DNA of 9,705 bases, taken from the NCBI GenBank assembly GCA_017621295.1, contig JAGATI010000078.1, forward strand, positions 1 to 9,705, written 5' to 3'. Positions within the stretch are counted from its first letter, which is position 1. The number at the start of each line of letters is the position of its first letter. The DNA is from Clostridia bacterium. Its GTDB lineage: Bacteria; Bacillota_A; Clostridia; TANB77; CAG-508. Positions 5,027 to 9,705 of the stretch are shown here, in pieces. The notes beneath the pieces are model-generated. The model had not been told where the DNA came from. It searched no databases and saw only the letters and a list, made by a program, of their open reading frames with translations. The position numbers were made by a program, and so were the translations under genes.

Positions 5027-5215
5027 ATGAATTTGGGTAGATGTATGTTAAGAGAATGTAAAACTTGTAGATATGAAACAAGTTGTTTTAAGGAGTATGG
5101 AAATGAATATTCAAAAAATAAACATAGAAAAACTAAAAGCAGCAGAATACAATCCAAGAAAAGACCTAAAACCAGAGGACGAAGAATATCAAAAAATAAA
5201 GAAAAGCATACTTGA
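5027..5215 (+). CDS. small Cys-rich protein overlapping the methyltransferase gene
   Basis: The frame runs from ATG 5027 to TGA 5213-5215 and encodes 62 residues. GAGGT at 5016-5020 gives a 6-nt spacing to ATG 5027; the ATG at 5021 abuts the site and is a poorer start. The first 28 residues contain Cys6-x4-Cys11-x2-Cys14-x5-Cys20 (RCMLRECKTCRYETSC), which looks like a zinc-binding knuckle. From 5103 the frame overlaps the methyltransferase in another phase. There it becomes extremely Lys/Arg-rich (about residues 30-62), as expected of an out-of-phase reading of that gene. The Cys-rich start plus a good ribosome binding site favour a real gene. The basic tail may be functional for nucleic-acid binding or merely tolerated. 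No function is assigned. Confidence 0.55.
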   Translation: MNLGRCMLRECKTCRYETSCFKEYGNEYSKNKHRKTKSSRIQSKKRPKTRGRRISKNKEKHT

Positions 5216-6308
5216 ATTTGGATATGTAGCACCTGTAATAGTTAATTCGGATATGACTGTTATAGGAGGACACCAAAGGATAAAAGTATTAAAAGAATTA
5301 GGTTATTCAGAAATAGAATGTAATATTGTTGATTTAGATAAAAACAAAGAAAAGGCATTAAATATTGCATTAAATAAAATATCTGGTGAATGGGATAATT
5401 CTAAATTAGAAGAACTATTAGCAGACTTAAAAGAAACAGACATAGACCTAGACCTAACAGGTTTTACTTTTGATGAAGTAGATGAGATGTTAAAAGATAT
5501 AACAGGCTCAAAAGAAGATGATTTTGACATAGACCAAGCTTTGGAAGAAATTGAAGAACCAGTAAGTAAGCTTGGAGATGTTTGGATATTAGGTAAACAT
5601 AGATTAATGTGTGGTGATAGTACAGTAAAAGAAAATGTTAATAAATTAATGAATAACAATAAAGCCGATATGGTATTTACTGATCCACCTTATTTAATGA
5701 ATTTTGAAGGTAATGTTCATGCAGATGGAAGTAAAAGTTTTAATGCTGTCCATGGAAAAATAAAAAATGATAATATGAGTAGAGAAGAAGGCGACCAATT
5801 CATACTTAAAATGTTTGAAATGATAAAAGAATATAATAAAGGTGCTTATTATGTATGTTTTTACAGATTAGGATTAGATTACATTTTTAGAGCATTAGAT
5901 AAGCTAAATAATAGATATAAAGCCTTAATTATATGGAATAAAGGAAATCATACTTTATCTAATAGTGATTATATGAGTAAATATGAACCTATTGTTTATG
6001 GATGGTTTGCTTCTCATTTATTTTATGGAGATAGAAGTAATTTTGATATATGGGATATTGAAAGAACAAAGAAAAATGATTTGCATCCTACAATGAAACC
6101 TGTTGATTTAGTAGTAGAAGCAATAAAAAATAGCAGTAAAATAGAAGATTTAGTATTAGATTTGTTTGGCGGAAGCGGAACAACATTAATTGCTGCAGAA
6201 CAAACAAAAAGGATTTGCTATATGATGGAATTAGATCCAAAGTATTGCGATGTTATTATTAAAAGATGGGAGACATTAACAGGAGAAAAAGCAATATTAG
6301 AAAAGTAA
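5103..6308 (+). CDS. ParB-domain DNA methyltransferase fusion (beta-class, N6-adenine or N4-cytosine)
   Basis: This 401-residue two-domain enzyme has a ParB-like domain in residues 1-90: KLKAAEYNPR near the N-terminus, then VIGGHQRIKVLKELG with the GGHQR box at 55-59. The second half is an amino-methyltransferase that transfers a methyl group from S-adenosylmethionine to DNA. The catalytic motif DPPY is at 194-197, HPTMKP lies later, and the AdoMet motif DLFGGSGT is at 353-360. Catalytic motif before AdoMet motif is the beta-class order. An in-frame ATG exists at 5073, but AAGGAG (5090-5095) sits 7 nt before ATG 5103, so the latter is chosen. No restriction endonuclease neighbours it, so it is an orphan that probably modifies phage DNA. 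Phages of low-GC Gram-positive hosts often carry this fusion just before terminase. The target base and site cannot be read from sequence. Confidence 0.92.
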   Translation: MNIQKINIEKLKAAEYNPRKDLKPEDEEYQKIKKSILEFGYVAPVIVNSDMTVIGGHQRIKVLKELGYSEIECNIVDLDKNKEKALNIALNKISGEWDNSKLEELLADLKETDIDLDLTGFTFDEVDEMLKDITGSKEDDFDIDQALEEIEEPVSKLGDVWILGKHRLMCGDSTVKENVNKLMNNNKADMVFTDPPYLMNFEGNVHADGSKSFNAVHGKIKNDNMSREEGDQFILKMFEMIKEYNKGAYYVCFYRLGLDYIFRALDKLNNRYKALIIWNKGNHTLSNSDYMSKYEPIVYGWFASHLFYGDRSNFDIWDIERTKKNDLHPTMKPVDLVVEAIKNSSKIEDLVLDLFGGSGTTLIAAEQTKRICYMMELDPKYCDVIIKRWETLTGEKAILEK

Positions 6309-6328
6309 ACGGAGGTGGGTGATATGCA

Positions 6329-6985
6329 TTGACGGAAGTTGAAATTGAGAATATAAAAAAAGATTATTTGCAGGGCATGAAATACAAAGATATTATTGAA
6401 AAATACAATATCACTCAACCTGAATTAAGAAGTATTATTCGTAACAATAAATTAACAAGGACAAAAAGTAAAGCACAAATGGGAAATAAAAATGCAGTAG
6501 GAAATAAAGGTGGGTATGGAACTGAAAATAATAAAAATGCAGTTGTTACTGGAGAATATGAAAAAATATATAAAGATGTTTTAGATGAAGATGAATTAGA
6601 ATTATATAAAAATTTTGAAGTTAATGACAAAGAACAACTCTTAATAAACGATTATAAAATGCTAACTATTAGAGAAAAGAGAATGCTAACAAGAATAAGT
6701 ACCTTAAAACATAAAGGTAAAGATATGACAATTAACTTTATTAGAAATAAAAAGAGTAAATTTGAAACAGAAACAATAACAGATGCAGAACCTACCTTAA
6801 ATATGATTCAAAGAATAGAAGATGGATTAACCAGGGTACAAGAAGCAAAAAGAAAATGTTTAGAAAGCTTGGCCAAGATTAATTCAAATGATGATGATAA
6901 AACAGTAAATGTTAATCTTTTAAATACAAATCCTTTATTAGAAAGTATAAATAGACAATTAGGTGGTGGTAAAAATGGAAAATGA
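6329..6985 (+). CDS. terS: terminase small subunit (TTG start)
   Basis: This 218-residue protein is the DNA-recognition subunit of the packaging terminase; it would bind the pac or cos site and recruit the large subunit. The N-terminus has a helix-turn-helix (EIENIKKDYLQGMKYKDIIE, then QPELRSIIRNNK, about residues 5-40). It is followed by the Gly/Asn-rich linker GNKNAVGNKGGYG and later NNKNAVVTGEYE, a signature of PBSX/YqaS-type small subunits. The rest is helical for oligomerisation and contact with TerL. The start is TTG 6329, with GGGTGA at 6317-6322 close by and a strong GGAGGTG at 6311-6317 slightly farther. The ATG at 6324 leads to a stop after two codons. The gene overlaps terL by 11 nt. 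Confidence 0.85.
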   Translation: MTEVEIENIKKDYLQGMKYKDIIEKYNITQPELRSIIRNNKLTRTKSKAQMGNKNAVGNKGGYGTENNKNAVVTGEYEKIYKDVLDEDELELYKNFEVNDKEQLLINDYKMLTIREKRMLTRISTLKHKGKDMTINFIRNKKSKFETETITDAEPTLNMIQRIEDGLTRVQEAKRKCLESLAKINSNDDDKTVNVNLLNTNPLLESINRQLGGGKNGK

Positions 6986-8408
6986 TGAAGCATTTCCACT
7001 ATCTGAAAAGTATATTGACTTTTTAACACATGAAGCAAGTACAGAATTTTTGGAAGGTACAACATTTGCTGGTAAAACAACAGTTGCAGTTCCTAAATTT
7101 ATGTTTAAAGTTGCTCAAAGCCCAAAGAAATTACATATAATTGCAGGGTTAGACCTGGGAACAATAGAAAAAAACATAATAAATAAAGATAAAGGATTAA
7201 TAGAAATATTTGGAGAATATGCAAATGGTGGATGTATAGAATATAACGCAAATGGTAAAGGTGTACATTCATTACCACATATTTTATATCATACTCCAAA
7301 CGGTGTAAAAGTTATATACATTGTAGGATATGACAATAAAACTAGATGGAAAAAGGTACTAGGTGGACAATATGGATGTATTCTTATAGATGAGTTTAAT
7401 ATTGCTGATATGGACTTCGTAAGAGAAATCTTTATGCGTTGTGATTATAGAGTATGTACTATGAATCCAGATGATCCAAATAAAGAATGTTATAAACAAT
7501 ATGTAAACAAAGCAAGACCAATAGAAAAATATAAAGATGATGCACCAGCTGAATTATTAAATATGCTAAATGAAGAACAAATGGATGATTGGACTTGGTG
7601 GTATTTTTCTTTTGATCATAATAAAAGTTTAACACCTGAAAAAAGGAAAAATATTATAAATTCTGTACCAGTAGGTACAAAACTATGGAAAAATAAAATA
7701 AAAGGTTTACGAGGCAAGGCCACAGGTCTTGTTTTTCTTAATTTTGATAGAAGAAAACATTGTATTAGCAAAGAAGAAGCAAAAAAATATTTAAAATCAA
7801 ACGAAAGTGAAACATTACAATTAACTACTAAACTTGAAAAAACACAAAGACAACAAGGGGAACATTTTATTATATTTACTGCAGCATTAGATACATCTTA
7901 CAGTTCATTAAGCCCTGATACAATAGCAATGTCATTTGCAGGTATTACAAATAAAGGTAAATACATATTGCTAGATGAAAGAGTATATAACAATGCAAAT
8001 TTAGAAGAACCATTAGCACCAAGTGATACAGTAAAAAACTTTGTAGACTTCCTGGAAAGAAACAGGAAAGAATGGGGATTAGCAAAGAATGTATTTATTG
8101 ATAGTGCAGACCAAGCAACAATTAAAGAATTTGCTAAATACAAAAGGCAAACAGGCTGTATTTATGTGTTTAATGATGCTTGGAAAGCTAAAATGCAAAT
8201 AATAGATAGAATAAATACACAATTAGGATGGTTTAAAGATTTTTGCTATTTAGTTGTAGATACTTGTGTTAATTATTGTAATGAGTTGGATGTTTACAGT
8301 TGGAAAGAAGATAAAGATAACGAGCCTGAAGATGCAAACGATCATATGATTAATAGTTGTCAATACAGTTGGATTCCATATGTAAGCAAGATAGGAGTTT
8401 TAAAATGA
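6975..8408 (+). CDS. terL: terminase large subunit (ATPase and nuclease)
   Basis: This is the packaging motor and nuclease, 477 residues, of the PBSX/YqaT-like family. The N-terminal ATPase has a Walker A-like GTTFAGKT at 28-35 and Walker B ILIDEF with Asp139-Glu140. CTMNPDDPN later fits the coupling-motif region. The C-terminal RNase H-fold nuclease shows its three acidic positions: Asp306 (AALDTSYSS), Asp376 (VFIDSADQ) and Asp456 (ANDHMINSCQYSW). The enzyme therefore looks intact and full length. An earlier GTG at 6963 is in frame, but AGGTGG (6961-6966) works as the ribosome binding site for ATG 6975. Its stop overlaps the portal start as ATGA. It cuts concatemeric DNA and pumps it through the portal into the prohead. 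Confidence 0.95.
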   Translation: MENDEAFPLSEKYIDFLTHEASTEFLEGTTFAGKTTVAVPKFMFKVAQSPKKLHIIAGLDLGTIEKNIINKDKGLIEIFGEYANGGCIEYNANGKGVHSLPHILYHTPNGVKVIYIVGYDNKTRWKKVLGGQYGCILIDEFNIADMDFVREIFMRCDYRVCTMNPDDPNKECYKQYVNKARPIEKYKDDAPAELLNMLNEEQMDDWTWWYFSFDHNKSLTPEKRKNIINSVPVGTKLWKNKIKGLRGKATGLVFLNFDRRKHCISKEEAKKYLKSNESETLQLTTKLEKTQRQQGEHFIIFTAALDTSYSSLSPDTIAMSFAGITNKGKYILLDERVYNNANLEEPLAPSDTVKNFVDFLERNRKEWGLAKNVFIDSADQATIKEFAKYKRQTGCIYVFNDAWKAKMQIIDRINTQLGWFKDFCYLVVDTCVNYCNELDVYSWKEDKDNEPEDANDHMINSCQYSWIPYVSKIGVLK

Positions 8409-9687
8409 AGTTTGGAGAAAGAGTGAAAAGTATGATTAAATCATGGTTAGATATTAGACCAGCACAAGGTCAAACATTTATAATAAATGAAAATATAGAT
8501 TTTCAAGCAAATTGTATTAGAAATAAGATTTGGTATAGAGGAGATAGTAGAGAATTATCTGAATTTTATGGTCAATTACCATTTTCAAGTGATACTTTTT
8601 GGGGTGCAGCACAAACTGCAGATATTAGAATGAAAAAATCACATTCAGGATTACCAAAATTAATAGTAAAAACAATTATAAATACAGTAATGACGGATTA
8701 TGCAGGCGATAATGTAGAAGATGAATATTGGAAACAAGTTAATAAAGAAAATGAATTTGATAGTAAGATGCTAAAAGCATTATTAGCAGATTTGTTACAT
8801 ATAGGAGATGGAGCAATAAAAATAAATTATGATGCTAATATATCAGATAAAGCAATTCTTGAATGGGTAGAAGGTTCAAAAATAGAATTTATTTATAGCA
8901 GAGGCAGATTAATAGAACTTGTATTTAAATCATATCATGAAGAAAACAATACAACATATATGCTAGAAGAACATTACGGATATGGATATATAACTTATAA
9001 GTTATTAAAAGATGATAAAGAAGTACCATTAAAAACAGTAAAAGTATTAGAAAAACTAGAAGATATTACTTTTGATAAATCAGTTATGTGGGCTATTCCA
9101 ATAATGTTAAATGAATCAGCAAAATATAAAGGTAGAGGGGAATCTATTTTCGAAGGAAAATACGATTCTTTTGATAGTTTAGATGAAATAATTTCACAAT
9201 GGTTAGAAGCAGTTAGGGCTGGTAGAGCAATAAAATACATCCCTGAAAATATGATACCAAGAGATCCTGACACAGGAGAATTTTTAATAAATAGTAATCC
9301 TTTTGATAATAAATATATTTCTCCTGAAGGAAGTATGAGTGAAAATAATCAAAATAAAATAGAAATACAACAAGCTAAAATACCAACTGAAAACTATTTA
9401 GAATCTTATATAACATTTTTAGATTTGTGTTTACAAGGAATTGTAAGCCCATCTACTTTAGGAATTGATAATAAAAAATTAGATAATGCAGAAGCTCAAA
9501 GAGAAAAAGAAAAAACAACATTATATACTAGAGGTTTAATAATAGATACTTTAACTGAATTTATACCAAAAGTTATTAATACTGTTTTAAAATCAAGAGC
9601 ACAAATGGAAAAGAAACCTACACCTGAAGATATAGAAGCAACTCCAAAATTTGGAGAATACAATAATCCAAGTTTTGAAGCACAAGT
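8405..9687 (+). CDS. phage portal protein, SPP1 gp6/PBSX-type (3' partial)
   Basis: The frame from ATG 8405 is open to the contig end; about 427 codons are genuine before adapter sequence begins at 9688. Portal proteins form a dodecameric ring at the capsid vertex through which TerL pumps DNA and to which the connector attaches. Position directly after terL with an ATGA overlap is diagnostic. Supporting sequence: NKIWYRGDSRELSEFY near the start, GDGAIKINYD in the middle, and GIDNKKLDNAEAQREKEKTT followed by LYTRGLIIDTL late in the protein. The last pattern is a conserved portal crown/stem-region feature in SPP1-like proteins. Family members are usually about 450-520 residues, so only the C-terminal end is missing. 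No full ribosome binding site is visible, so translation is probably coupled to terL. Confidence 0.9.
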
Positions 9688-9705
9688 AGATCGGAAGAGC
9701 ACACG
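9688..9705 (+). other. Illumina TruSeq adapter remnant at the contig end
   Basis: The last 18 bases, AGATCGGAAGAGCACACG, are identical to the start of the standard TruSeq adapter read after the insert. They are also clearly richer in GC than the surrounding AT-rich DNA. Their in-frame translation (ending DRKST) belongs to no portal protein. They should be treated as untrimmed sequencing artefact and not as phage sequence. Confidence 0.96.

Noticed and set aside
5073..5102. Upstream ATG adding 10 residues to the methyltransferase
   Set aside because: It has no ribosome binding site, whereas AAGGAG at 5090-5095 is correctly placed for ATG 5103, and the ParB domain begins right after that ATG.
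1..9705. CRISPR array, insertion sequence, attachment site or integrase
   Set aside because: No regularly spaced repeats, no transposase or integrase motifs and no end duplications were seen. Nothing supports these features here.

Overview
The window is a linear contig from the genome of an AT-rich tailed phage or prophage, most likely infecting a low-GC Gram-positive host such as a Clostridia or Bacilli relative. The reasons are heavy AGA and ATA codon use, strong GGAGG-type ribosome binding sites, occasional GTG and TTG starts, and a classic siphovirus gene order. All credible genes are on the + strand, tightly packed, and many overlap at stop/start. The reverse-strand reading frames look like shadows. 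The last 18 bases (9688-9705) match the Illumina TruSeq adapter, so the contig end is partly artefact and the true 3' boundary is 9687.

Positions 1-4769 look like the end of the early/middle region. They hold the tail of an unidentified gene, a DEAH-box SF2 helicase, a RecU-type Holliday junction resolvase, a Cys-cluster protein, a conserved phage protein of unknown function, and several small genes. The small genes include a membrane-anchored ParB-like protein and a 54-residue two-helix membrane protein. The region ends with an ArpU/RinA-like protein carrying a sigma-70-region-4-type helix-turn-helix, the usual position of a late-gene activator.

Positions 4770-5003 are the control region. 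A perfect extended -10 element is followed by a short leader with two hairpins. The second hairpin is a convincing intrinsic terminator whose T-tract ends only about 5 nt before a tRNA gene with a CAT anticodon. Anything downstream read from this promoter must therefore pass through the terminator, which suggests antitermination, a weak terminator, or a second internal promoter.

Positions 5027-9687 are the start of the late operon: a small Cys-rich protein overlapping the next gene, a ParB-domain plus DNA methyltransferase fusion (orphan modification), terminase small and large subunits, and an SPP1-gp6/PBSX-type portal protein cut by the contig end. Helicase and resolvase would serve replication and recombination. 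The HTH protein would switch on the late genes. The methyltransferase would mark the DNA, and terminase with portal would package it. The most interesting points for follow-up are the promoter-leader-terminator-tRNA arrangement, the initiator-like but irregular tRNA, the two-helix/ParB fusion, and the overlapping Cys-rich frame.
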